Assembly: GCF_000746275.1 (NCBI RefSeq)
Contig: NZ_KN050828.1
Span: 475,384 to 539,383, forward strand
Reading direction: 5' to 3'
Length of the DNA stretch: 64,000 nt
Source: Thermopetrobacter sp. TC1
GTDB lineage: Bacteria > Pseudomonadota > Alphaproteobacteria > Rhizobiales > Aestuariivirgaceae
The notes under the pieces were generated by a model. That model did no database searches. It saw only the letters and a list, made by a program, of their open reading frames with translations, and had not been told where the DNA came from. Below, one piece after another: positions 8,655 to 16,350 of the stretch (the stretch's first letter is position 1; the number at the start of each line of letters is the position of its first letter). A program made the translations under genes and the position numbers.

Positions 8655-8779
8655 ACCCCCTCTTCCCCCTGACAGGGGGAAGTCCGGCGCGCAAGCGCCG
8701 GGAAGGGGGTCGGGCCACAGGCGTCCAAACTTGCCGCCCGACCCCCTCCCTGTCCCTCCCCCTACCAGGGGGAGGGGAC
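8655..8779. repeat. GC-rich palindromic intergenic repeat, copy 1
   Basis: Built of nested inverted repeats: a flank of CCCCCTGACAGGGGG type, a central GGGGGTCGGGCC paired with a later GGCCCGACCCCC-like arm, and a second flanking CTCCCCCTACCAGGGGGAG. It occupies most of the gcvH-gcvP gap. A second copy lies in the gcvT-gcvH gap. It can form strong RNA hairpins within the operon transcript. Confidence 0.85.
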
Positions 8780-8849
8780 GACTACGGCTCGTTCGGGCGA
8801 GCAAGATGGAAAGCTTAAATGGCCCAGACGGTATCATCTTCGATGTTTT

Positions 8850-9227
8850 TTACGCCTCCGAGGCAACGAAGGCCTCATAAGCCGCCTTGTCCATGAGGTC
8901 TTTCAGCTCATCCGGGTTGGACAGCTTCACCTTGTAGAACCATCCCTGCCCTTCCGGATCCTCGTTGACGCGGCCGGGGTCCTCGCTCACCACCGGATTG
9001 ACCTCGACAACCTCGCCGGAAACCGGAGCATAGACATCGGAAGCCGCCTTCACCGATTCCACCACGCCGGATTCACCGCCCTGCTCCACCTGCGTGCCTA
9101 CCTCCGGGGTTTCCACGAACACGATATCGCCCAGCTGCTCGGCGGCGTGCTTCGTAATGCCCACGGTGCCGATGTCACCCTCGACGCTGATCCACTCGTG
9201 CTCTTTCGTATAGTAGATATCCGCCAT
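8850..9227 (-). CDS. gcvH: Glycine cleavage system H protein
   Basis: Lipoyl carrier that shuttles the aminomethyl intermediate between P, T and L proteins. It is 125 residues, the usual size. The lipoylation lysine is K60 in [14 protein letters not shown], and the N terminus YTKEHEWI is typical. I start at the second of two adjacent methionines (9227); 9230 is equally possible. It lies between gcvT and gcvP, with a palindromic repeat in each flanking gap. Confidence 0.97.
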   Translation of the reverse strand: MADIYYTKEHEWISVEGDIGTVGITKHAAEQLGDIVFVETPEVGTQVEQGGESGVVESVKAASDVYAPVSGEVVEVNPVVSEDPGRVNEDPEGQGWFYKVKLSNPDELKDLMDKAAYEAFVASEA

Positions 9228-9286
9228 CACCGTTTCTCCCGCAATAAATCCGCTAGCTTCCCTTACTCCGTCATGGAGACGTCTTT

Positions 9287-9428
9287 CCCCCTCTCACCTC
9301 CCCCTGATAGGGGGAGGTCGGCGCGCAGCATCGTCAGATGCGCAGCGCCGGGAGGGGGTCGGGCCCCAACCGCCGGAGCAAGCGGCCCGACCCCCTCCCT
9401 GTCCCTCCCCCTGCCAGGGGGAGGGGAC
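9287..9428. repeat. GC-rich palindromic intergenic repeat, copy 2
   Basis: Same architecture and largely the same sequence as the copy at 8655: CTCCCCCTGATAGGGGGAG, then a near-perfect palindrome with arms GGGAGGGGGTCGGGCC and GGCCCGACCCCCTCCC, then CCTCCCCCTGCCAGGGGGAGG. The loop between the first arms is longer than in copy 1. It fills the gcvT-gcvH gap. Confidence 0.88.
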
Positions 9429-9479
9429 TTAAATTGTACATCCGTTGACTGGTCACTCGCTCCCTCATCTGACGCATGC

Positions 9480-10619
9480 TCACTTCCCCTTCGGGCGGCG
9501 CCTGTAGCCGGGTTGGGTGAAAGTGGGCGAGGCGACGGTGGCCGCCGCTTCGCGCCTGCCGGAACGCAGGGTCACGGGCGTGCCCTGTTCCGCGCAGGCT
9601 GCCGCCACATAGCCCATGGCCACCGGACCGCCCACGGTGGGGCCAAATCCGCCGGAGGTGATGCGGCCGATCACCTCGCCCGCCTCGTTCAGCACCTCCG
9701 CACCGGCGCGCACAGGCGCCCGGCCCTGAATGGCAAAGCCCACGCGCTTGCGCGCCGGACCTTCAGCCAGTTCCTTAAGAATACGTGCCGCACCGGGAAA
9801 ATCGCCGGCCTCGCGGCGGCGCTTGCCAATGGCCCAGGTCAGCGCCGCTTCCACCGGCGAGGTGGTCTCGTCGATGTCGTTGCCATAAAGGCACAGGCCC
9901 GCCTCCAGCCTGAGCGTATCGCGCGCGCCAAGGCCTGCGGGCTTCACCTCTGGCTCGTTCAAGAGCAGCTCGGCCAGCTCTTCCGCGCGCTCCGCGGGCA
10001 CGGAAATCTCAAAGCCGTCCTCGCCGGTATAGCCGGAGCGGGAGAGAAACACATCAATGCCCGCGATTTTCGCTGGCATGGCCTCCATGAAGTAGAGATC
10101 GGCAACCTCGGGACAATGGCGGGCCAGCGCCGCTTCCGCCTTCGGCCCCTGCAGGGCCAGCAGCGCGCGGTCTTCGTGCATGAGAAGTTCCACGCCTTCC
10201 GGCAGCACGGCGCGCAATGCCTCCGCATCCACATCCTTGCGGGCGGCATTGAACACCACCATCAGCCGCCCGTCCTCATGCGGCGGGCGGGTGACCATCA
10301 GATCATCGATGATGCCGCCTTCCTCATTGAGCAGGAAACCATAGCGCATGCGCCCGGGCGCAAGCTCCTTCAGCGCTGCCGGATTGAGCCGCTCCATGGC
10401 AGCGGCCACGGTTTCCCAGTCCGGCCCCACGAGAGAGGCCTGCCCCATGTGGGAGACATCAAAGAGAGAAGCGGATTCGCGCGTGTGCTGGTGTTCGGCG
10501 ATGATGCCCTCGTATTGCACCGGCATGGCATAACCGGCGAAGGGCACCATGCGCGCGCCCAAGCGCTCATGCAGCGCAAACAGGGGCGTTTTCTTCAGGT
10601 TTTCACTGTCAGCGGCCAT
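9480..10619 (-). CDS. gcvT: Aminomethyltransferase, glycine cleavage T protein
   Basis: Transfers the methylene group from aminomethyl-lipoyl GcvH to tetrahydrofolate, releasing ammonia. It is 379 residues from the ATG at 10619, which has AAGGAG seven bases upstream; a start at 10655 adds 12 residues without a ribosome site. Recognisable blocks are TPLFALHERLGARMVPFAGYAMPVQY, SASLFDVSHMGQ, the folate-site region GYTGEDGFEI and the C-terminal GYVAAACAEQGTPV. First gene of the operon; a tandem glycine riboswitch ends 122 bp upstream. Confidence 0.97.
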   Translation of the reverse strand: MAADSENLKKTPLFALHERLGARMVPFAGYAMPVQYEGIIAEHQHTRESASLFDVSHMGQASLVGPDWETVAAAMERLNPAALKELAPGRMRYGFLLNEEGGIIDDLMVTRPPHEDGRLMVVFNAARKDVDAEALRAVLPEGVELLMHEDRALLALQGPKAEAALARHCPEVADLYFMEAMPAKIAGIDVFLSRSGYTGEDGFEISVPAERAEELAELLLNEPEVKPAGLGARDTLRLEAGLCLYGNDIDETTSPVEAALTWAIGKRRREAGDFPGAARILKELAEGPARKRVGFAIQGRAPVRAGAEVLNEAGEVIGRITSGGFGPTVGGPVAMGYVAAACAEQGTPVTLRSGRREAAATVASPTFTQPGYRRRPKGK

Positions 10620-10741
10620 GTCAGGCTCCTTCAGAGCGGGCGCGAGATCTTCCAAGCCTCCGCGCCATCACTTCGTGGCAGTCGCAACAGACCAATCCCA
10701 TCCAAACGGCAGGGAAATGTATGGCCTACGCTGGCTGCCCC

Positions 10742-11004
10742 ACTCTGTCCGGAACCTGAGAGAATCACCCGCGGCTTGAGCGCAACGGGCTTACCCCCTT
10801 CGGTGGGTTGATCCCCGGTGCGGGAAACCTGTCGGTTCCCGCTCGCACCAGAGACAACCACTCTCCAGAGTTCCCATCTCCCGTGCGGTCCTTTTGCCTG
10901 AGAGTTTCCTGGGGCGGTTGCTCCTTCGGCGGCGCCGCATGGTTGTATCGAATTGCAACACGCGCAAAACGATACATCCCTTTTGGCGCTCTCTCCCGCG
11001 CGGG
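10742..11004 (-). promoter_or_regulatory. Tandem glycine riboswitch upstream of gcvT
   Basis: On the minus strand two aptamer-like units follow each other. The first runs from about 11004, with GGGAGAGAGCG, CCGAAGGAGCAA and the classic end CTCTCAGGCAAAAGGACC (10899-10882). The second begins near 10878 with CTCTGGAGAG, and ends with ACCGAAGGGGGTAAG and CTCTCAGGTTCCGGACAGAG. These are the conserved glycine-aptamer elements in order, and the downstream gene is gcvT, so control by glycine is expected. I cannot tell from the sequence whether the switch acts on termination or translation. Confidence 0.93.
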
Positions 11005-11027
11005 ATCATCGGGATTTGCCAAGAGAA

Positions 11028-11056
11028 AGACTGTCTGCGCCTTTTTGCCAAGTCAA
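11028..11056 (-). promoter_or_regulatory. Candidate promoter of the gcv operon
   Basis: TTGACT (11056-11051) fits a -35 box; 17 bases on, CAGTCT (11033-11028) is a poor -10 box. Position just before the riboswitch is right, but the -10 match is weak. Confidence 0.3.
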
Positions 11057-11195
11057 GCGCCACGTTCGTCAAATCCCGGAAAACACACAGGCTTTCAATC
11101 GACAGACGTTCCGGCGCTTTCCGCCAAGTGAAACTGGCATGCTTCTTGGAATGATCAGGGGCGATAGGTGTCGCACGAGGAAAGGGGATCCGAAA

Positions 11196-12185
11196 ATGAC
11201 ACACTTCGAGATGAATCTGCAGGCCGCCCACCTGATCCGGGACAGCGTGGAGGCCTTTGAGGGCATTCATGACAAGCCCATCATCTTCGAGCATGCGCTG
11301 GCCGATCTGGCCATGATGACGGATGAGCATCTGGCCATGATCATCGAGCGCGCCGCCGCGGCCGGCCCCATGTCCTACAACCTCTCCACCGTCGATATCG
11401 ATGAAGAGGGCCGGGAGCACTGGGTTCAGGGCCTGCTATCGGAAGACGGCAAGGTGGACGGGCATGCCGTTCTCGATCTCATCAAGGCCGGCAAGCTCTG
11501 GCTGCAGGTTGAGAACCTCTATTATCTCGCGCCGCATCTGTATGGGCTGCTCAAGCGGGCCTATGACGAGCTGGCGGAGCGGCTGCCGAACTTCAGCTAT
11601 CGCAATCTCTACTGCAACCTGCTGATTTCCGGGCCGGAAGCGCGTGTGACGCCGCACATCGACGTGGCGGAGGTGATCCTGTTTCACATTCGCGGACACA
11701 AGCGCATGACGCTGTGGGATCCGGAGCGCTATCCCGTTCCCGATGAGCTGAGCGAGGCGATCATCTTACGCGAAACGCTTGAGGACATCGAAATCCCCGA
11801 GGAATGGAAAAGCGGCGGTGATTCCTATGAGCTGGCGCCGGGGCAGGGCGTGAGCTTCCCCTATCTGTGGCCGCATTCGGTGGACAACCTTGGTGATCTC
11901 AACGTCTCCCTGCAGACGGAATATCACCATCCAGCAACCATCCGCCGCTATGGCGCACTTTATGCCAACGGTCTGCTGCGCCGGCGCCTTGGCGTGGAGC
12001 CAAAGGACACCGGCCCGGGCGTTCTTGGCGAGAGCCTGCGCGCCGCCGCCGGACTGGCCGCCAAGAAGCTGCACATCGACGGCGGCAACCGGCGTCAGGT
12101 GCTGGCGGCCTTCGTTGTGGACAAGGATGCGCCCGATTTCATCCGCCGTCTGCCGCCGGAGCATGCGCCCGTGTTGCGCAAGTAA
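11196..12185 (+). CDS. JmjC-like cupin protein, putative Fe(II)/2-oxoglutarate oxygenase
   Basis: The 329-residue protein has a double-stranded beta-helix metal site: H154-x-D156 in RVTPHIDVAEV and a distal H227 in YLWPHSVDN, with GHKRMTLWDP between them, as in JmjC hydroxylases. The ATG at 11196 is chosen because the conserved region begins soon after; the frame is open to 10953, but that part crosses the riboswitch. GC content is typical. A GNAT-fold gene follows 151 bp downstream on the same strand. Substrate is unknown; protein or small-molecule hydroxylation is inferred from the fold. Confidence 0.75.
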   Translation: MTHFEMNLQAAHLIRDSVEAFEGIHDKPIIFEHALADLAMMTDEHLAMIIERAAAAGPMSYNLSTVDIDEEGREHWVQGLLSEDGKVDGHAVLDLIKAGKLWLQVENLYYLAPHLYGLLKRAYDELAERLPNFSYRNLYCNLLISGPEARVTPHIDVAEVILFHIRGHKRMTLWDPERYPVPDELSEAIILRETLEDIEIPEEWKSGGDSYELAPGQGVSFPYLWPHSVDNLGDLNVSLQTEYHHPATIRRYGALYANGLLRRRLGVEPKDTGPGVLGESLRAAAGLAAKKLHIDGGNRRQVLAAFVVDKDAPDFIRRLPPEHAPVLRK

Positions 12186-12336
12186 CCGGCGCCGAAACGA
12201 ACGGGACACAGAACCAGGCAAAACACCATCAGGCGCACGACCGGGAACCACAACCACGCAGCGGCCGGCAGGGGGCATGAAACGGCCCGCCATGCCGGCC
12301 GCAACCAAACAGGGGCGAAGCACTTTAGGGGGCGGG

Positions 12337-13569
12337 ATGATGACGAAAGCCTGCAAGAGGGAGCATGCCGCCATGCCGGAACTGCTGGTGGAGGTTGCCG
12401 ATACGATCCGGTCCGTCGAAAGGCTGAGGGCGGACTGGACAGCGCTTATCGCCGCCGGTGCCCGCCCCGGCCCGTTTCAGGACTGGCCCTGGATCAGGGC
12501 CTGGATCGATCATGCGGTGGATGAGGAGGACACGTCTGCTGACCGCCGTAAGACGAAGAGGTCCCTGCATCCCTGGTTCGTGATCGTGCGTGAGCGGGAA
12601 ACGGCATCTCCCCTCATGATCTGTCCCATGCAGCTGGACCGCCACATCGGCTTGAAAAGGCTCACATGGTTTTCCGTGCCCGCCCTGCAGGAAGGCGGCA
12701 TCATCGCCGTGCCCATGCCGGAAGAAAAGCGGCAGGCGGCATTGGAGGCCGCCCTAGCCGCCATGAAGCAGGCGCCGGCAGACTTTCTCGATTTCCGCCT
12801 GATGGCCCAAGATGGCCCTGTGGCCTCGTGGCTTGCCAGCCGTTGCCGCAAGGGCATGGATAACGCCGCCTATCTTGTGGATTTCTCAGAATTCTCCGAC
12901 TGGCGCGCCTTTGAACTCTCGCTGAAATCCTCCGCGCGGCGTTCGCGTAAAAAACGGCTCAATCGCATGCGCAAGGCCGGCGAGGTGCGCTTTATCGTGC
13001 ATGAGGATCCACGAGAGATTGCCCGACTGCTCGATGTTGCCCTGGGCTGGAAGCGGCAGTGGCTCAAGGAGCGAGGGGTGGAGGATGCCCTGCCCGAGCG
13101 CCCCTGGTTTGCTGCCTTTCTCAAGGCCTTGCCGGAAACGAATACCGGTAATGCCCGCTGGGTGATAGCCGAACTGTCCTTCAACGGCCGCCCCGCCGCC
13201 GTGGATTTTGGCGCCATCGCCAACGGCGTCTTTCACGCCTATCTGTCTGCCTATGATGAAGGCTTGCGGACGCATTCGCCCGGCAAGATCGCCCTGTGGC
13301 TGATGCTGCAATGGTGCATGGAGCAGGGGTTATCCGCCTATGACATGCTGGCCAATCCCGCGCCCTACAAGGAGGACTGGGCCAATCGCACACGGCCGCT
13401 GGATCAGTACATTCTGCCATTGAGCATGGGCGGGCGGGCCTATGCCCTCTGGGCCTCCCGGCTGCGTGATGTGGCCGCGCAGTGCTATCACACCCTGCCG
13501 GAAAATGTGCGCGCGCCTTTAAGCGGCTATCTGCGCCGTCTTCGCGGCGGCGTGGCCAAGAATGGCTAG
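12337..13569 (+). CDS. GNAT/FemAB-fold acyltransferase-like protein
   Basis: 410 residues. The central region (SSARRSRKKRLNRMRKAG, then a C-terminal half containing VDFGAIANGVFHAYLSAYDEGL and SPGKIALWLMLQWCMEQGLSAYDML) has the pattern of the duplicated GNAT acyltransferases often annotated as cellulose-biosynthesis acetyltransferase-like. I use the ATG at 12337, preceded by AGGGGGCGGG; ATG at 12340 is equivalent. It follows the JmjC-like gene on the same strand. Acceptor substrate is unknown. A lipid, amino acid or polysaccharide acceptor would all fit the family. Confidence 0.7.
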   Translation: MMTKACKREHAAMPELLVEVADTIRSVERLRADWTALIAAGARPGPFQDWPWIRAWIDHAVDEEDTSADRRKTKRSLHPWFVIVRERETASPLMICPMQLDRHIGLKRLTWFSVPALQEGGIIAVPMPEEKRQAALEAALAAMKQAPADFLDFRLMAQDGPVASWLASRCRKGMDNAAYLVDFSEFSDWRAFELSLKSSARRSRKKRLNRMRKAGEVRFIVHEDPREIARLLDVALGWKRQWLKERGVEDALPERPWFAAFLKALPETNTGNARWVIAELSFNGRPAAVDFGAIANGVFHAYLSAYDEGLRTHSPGKIALWLMLQWCMEQGLSAYDMLANPAPYKEDWANRTRPLDQYILPLSMGGRAYALWASRLRDVAAQCYHTLPENVRAPLSGYLRRLRGGVAKNG

Positions 13570-13732
13570 CCGGGGCCGGCCGTTATCAGCATTCAGGTAT
13601 CGTTCGGCAGGCCAGATAGATTTGCCGGTCTTTCCGGCTTGCCCTTCCCGCATGGATGAACGACGCTTGACGTCATAGGCCGCACACGGCACCTTCGCCT
13701 CCGACCCACATTCGACCTTAAGGAGGTGCCTC

Positions 13733-14719
13733 GTGCAGATATCCGGCAAGGAACAGCCCGTTCGCATCCTTCTCGCCCAGCCCCGGGGGTTCTGTGCCGG
13801 TGTGGTGCGCGCCATATCCATCGTGGAGCGCGCGCTGGAGATCTATGGCGCGCCTGTCTATGTCCGTCATGAGATCGTGCACAACCGCTTCGTCGTCGAT
13901 GGCCTGAAACGCAAGGGCGCGGTATTTGTGGATGAACTGGACGAAATTGCGGATCCTTCCCGTCCGGTCATCTTTTCCGCTCATGGCGTGCCTAAAAGTG
14001 TGCCGCAGGCGGCGGATGCCCGCGGCATGATGTGGATCGATGCCACCTGCCCTCTCGTGTCCAAGGTGCACTCGGAGGCCATACGCCATCACGAGGCCGG
14101 GCGACACGTTCTGCTCATCGGTCATGCCGGCCATCCGGAAGTCATTGGCACCATGGGGCAGCTGCCGGAAGGCGCCATCACCCTGATCGAGACCCTGGAG
14201 GATGCGCGCACGGTTCAGCCGCCGGATCCGGAAAATCTCGCCTATATCACCCAGACCACGCTTTCGGTTTTTGATACACAGGCGATCGTGGAGGAGCTGA
14301 AGCGGCGCTTTCCGGCCATACGCGAACCGGTCAAAGACGACATCTGCTATGCCACGACCAACCGTCAGCAGGTGGTGCGGGAGATGGCGCCGCAATGTGA
14401 CGTGGTGCTGGTGGTTGGGGCGCCCAATTCCTCCAACTCCCGCCGTCTTGTGGAAGTGGCGAAAAGCAGCGGCTGCGAGAAGGCCTTTCTCGTGCAGTCC
14501 GCCGAGGATGTAAGCTGGCAGGACATCCGCCCCGGCATGACCGTGGGGCTCACCGCCGGGGCCTCGGCGCCGGAGGTTCTTGTCGAAGGCGTGATCGAGG
14601 CCTTTCGCACCCGCTTTGATACGATCGTGGAGCTTCTCGCGCTCAAGGAGGAACATGTCTCCTTCAAGCTGCCGCGCGCGTTGCGCAAGGCGGCGGGCGA
14701 GAAAGGAGCCGCATCATGA
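13733..14719 (+). CDS. ispH: 4-hydroxy-3-methylbut-2-enyl diphosphate reductase
   Basis: Last step of the MEP isoprenoid pathway, making IPP and DMAPP with an Fe-S cluster. The 328-residue protein has the three cluster cysteines C21 ([14 protein letters not shown]), C106 ([12 protein letters not shown]) and C205 ([10 protein letters not shown]), plus E136 in [11 protein letters not shown]. The GTG start at 13733 is set by AAGGAGG seven bases upstream. Its stop overlaps the rnhA start by 4 bp, implying translational coupling. Confidence 0.97.
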   Translation: MQISGKEQPVRILLAQPRGFCAGVVRAISIVERALEIYGAPVYVRHEIVHNRFVVDGLKRKGAVFVDELDEIADPSRPVIFSAHGVPKSVPQAADARGMMWIDATCPLVSKVHSEAIRHHEAGRHVLLIGHAGHPEVIGTMGQLPEGAITLIETLEDARTVQPPDPENLAYITQTTLSVFDTQAIVEELKRRFPAIREPVKDDICYATTNRQQVVREMAPQCDVVLVVGAPNSSNSRRLVEVAKSSGCEKAFLVQSAEDVSWQDIRPGMTVGLTAGASAPEVLVEGVIEAFRTRFDTIVELLALKEEHVSFKLPRALRKAAGEKGAAS

Positions 14720-15186
14720 CGGGGGAGCGGCCACGCAAACGCGTGGAGATTTTCACCGATGGCGCCTGTTCCGGCAATCCCGGCCCGGGAGGGTGGGCGG
14801 CGCTGTTGCGTTATGGCCCGCACGAAAAGGAAATCTCCGGCGCGGAAGCCCAGACCACCAACAACCGCATGGAGCTCATGGCCGCCATTGCTGCGCTGGA
14901 GGCCCTGAAAGAGCCATGTGAAGTGGATCTCTACACCGATTCCGAATATTTGCGAAAAGGCATGACCGAGTGGATCCATACCTGGCAGAACAACGGCTGG
15001 CGCACCGCCGGCAAGAAGCCCGTCAAGAATGCCGACCTGTGGCAGCGTCTGCTGCAGGCCATGGCGCCGCATGAGGTGCATTGGCACTGGGTGCGCGGCC
15101 ATGCCGGCCATGCCGAGAATGAGCGGGTCGATGCTCTTGCCCGCAAGGCGATGCGTCAGCTGATGCAGGCAAAGCCGAAAGATTAA
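14716..15186 (+). CDS. rnhA: Ribonuclease HI
   Basis: Cleaves RNA in RNA-DNA hybrids, clearing R-loops and primers. The 156-residue protein has the full DEDD active site: D15 ([16 protein letters not shown]), E53 (NNRMELMA), D75 ([11 protein letters not shown]) and D139 (RVDALAR), plus the catalytic histidine region [13 protein letters not shown]. It overlaps ispH by 4 bp and is probably co-transcribed with it. Confidence 0.98.
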   Translation: MTGERPRKRVEIFTDGACSGNPGPGGWAALLRYGPHEKEISGAEAQTTNNRMELMAAIAALEALKEPCEVDLYTDSEYLRKGMTEWIHTWQNNGWRTAGKKPVKNADLWQRLLQAMAPHEVHWHWVRGHAGHAENERVDALARKAMRQLMQAKPKD

Positions 15187-15253
15187 CGGGCGCCTGCTCG
15201 CCTTTCCTCATGATGTATCCCGGCAAACGCCCTGGCGCGCTGAGTGCCCGTCT

Positions 15254-16192
15254 TCAGCGCTTGTTCCATTTTCTGGGGTTGCCGCCATAGAAATCCCGGA
15301 TCACCTTTACCGCTTCCTCGGCCGAATCCACGATCTCGAACAGATCGAGATCCTCCGGGCTTATGGTGCCGACCTCGACGAGAAAGTCGAAATCGATCAG
15401 CCGGGTCCAGAAATCGCGTCCCACGAGCACAATGGGCATGCGCCGCGCCTTGCCCGTCTGCACCAGGGTGAGGATCTTGAACACCTCATCCAGCGTGCCG
15501 AATCCACCGGGGAAAGCCACCATCGCCCGCGCCCGCAGGGTGAAGTGCATCTTGCGGATGGCGAAATAATGGAAACGGAAGCACAATTCCGGCGTGATGT
15601 AGGGGTTCGGATGCTGCTCATGCTCCAGCGTGATGTTCAGGCCCACGGAGCGCATGCCCGTCTCCCATGCTCCGCGGTTGGCCGCTTCCATGATGCCGGG
15701 GCCGCCGCCGGTCATGATCACGAAATCATCGCGGCCCGCTTCCTCGGCATGGCGGGAGATGATGGCGGCGAAGCGGCGCGCCTCCTCGTACCAGTGCGAC
15801 ATCTCAAAATCCCGCTTCGCCTTGCGCATCGCCTCCTGCCGGTGCGGATCATCCGGGGCGATCTGAAGCGCCTTTTCCGCCTCCTGCAGGCGGCGTTGCG
15901 CCTCCTCCCGGGAGAGAATGCGCGCCGAACCGAACACGACCACAGTGGCCCGCACCCCCTGCTCGCGCATGATGCGCTCGGGCTTGTTGTATTCAAGCAG
16001 CAGGCGCGTGCCGCGCAGGAATGGGGCATGGAGATAGTCCATGTCCTCGAAGGCGAGGCGATAGCTGGGAGACTGAATGCAGCGATCAATCCCTTCGCGC
16101 GGTTCGAGTTTTTCGAGATTGGCTTTCTCGCCGTTGCCGTTTTTCGTCTCGCGCCCGTGTTTCTTGTGGTTGTTGCCGGATTTGGTGGCCAT
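15254..16192 (-). CDS. LOG family (Rossmann-fold, lysine-decarboxylase-like) protein
   Basis: The 312-residue protein contains the two LOG motifs, TGGGPGIMEAANRGA and AFPGGFGTLDEVF, the nucleotide-binding and catalytic signature of cytokinin-activating phosphoribohydrolases and their relatives. The N-terminal 100 residues, including RFEDM-like and EYNKPERIMRE segments, mark the longer bacterial subgroup whose substrate is less certain. I chose ATG 16192; a GTG at 16240 would add 16 residues and neither has a clear ribosome site. Family is sure; activity as nucleotide 5'-monophosphate nucleosidase is likely but inferred. Confidence 0.85.
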   Translation of the reverse strand: MATKSGNNHKKHGRETKNGNGEKANLEKLEPREGIDRCIQSPSYRLAFEDMDYLHAPFLRGTRLLLEYNKPERIMREQGVRATVVVFGSARILSREEAQRRLQEAEKALQIAPDDPHRQEAMRKAKRDFEMSHWYEEARRFAAIISRHAEEAGRDDFVIMTGGGPGIMEAANRGAWETGMRSVGLNITLEHEQHPNPYITPELCFRFHYFAIRKMHFTLRARAMVAFPGGFGTLDEVFKILTLVQTGKARRMPIVLVGRDFWTRLIDFDFLVEVGTISPEDLDLFEIVDSAEEAVKVIRDFYGGNPRKWNKR

Positions 16193-16350
16193 GGATTTCT
16201 TATCCGCCAATGATGAACGCTTCGATTCGCGATCTTGCACAAGGAGGGCGCATGATGAAAGAGTTCAGCGCCAACCCTTTTGCCCTTCAATGCACAAGAA
16301 GGTTGCCCTTTGTCAGAACGGGCGCGGGCATGCGCGTATGAGACACGCTT

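Noticed and set aside
9147-10811. 554-codon frame antisense to gcvT and gcvH
   Set aside because: Antisense shadow that also runs through a palindromic repeat; gcvT and gcvH are certain.
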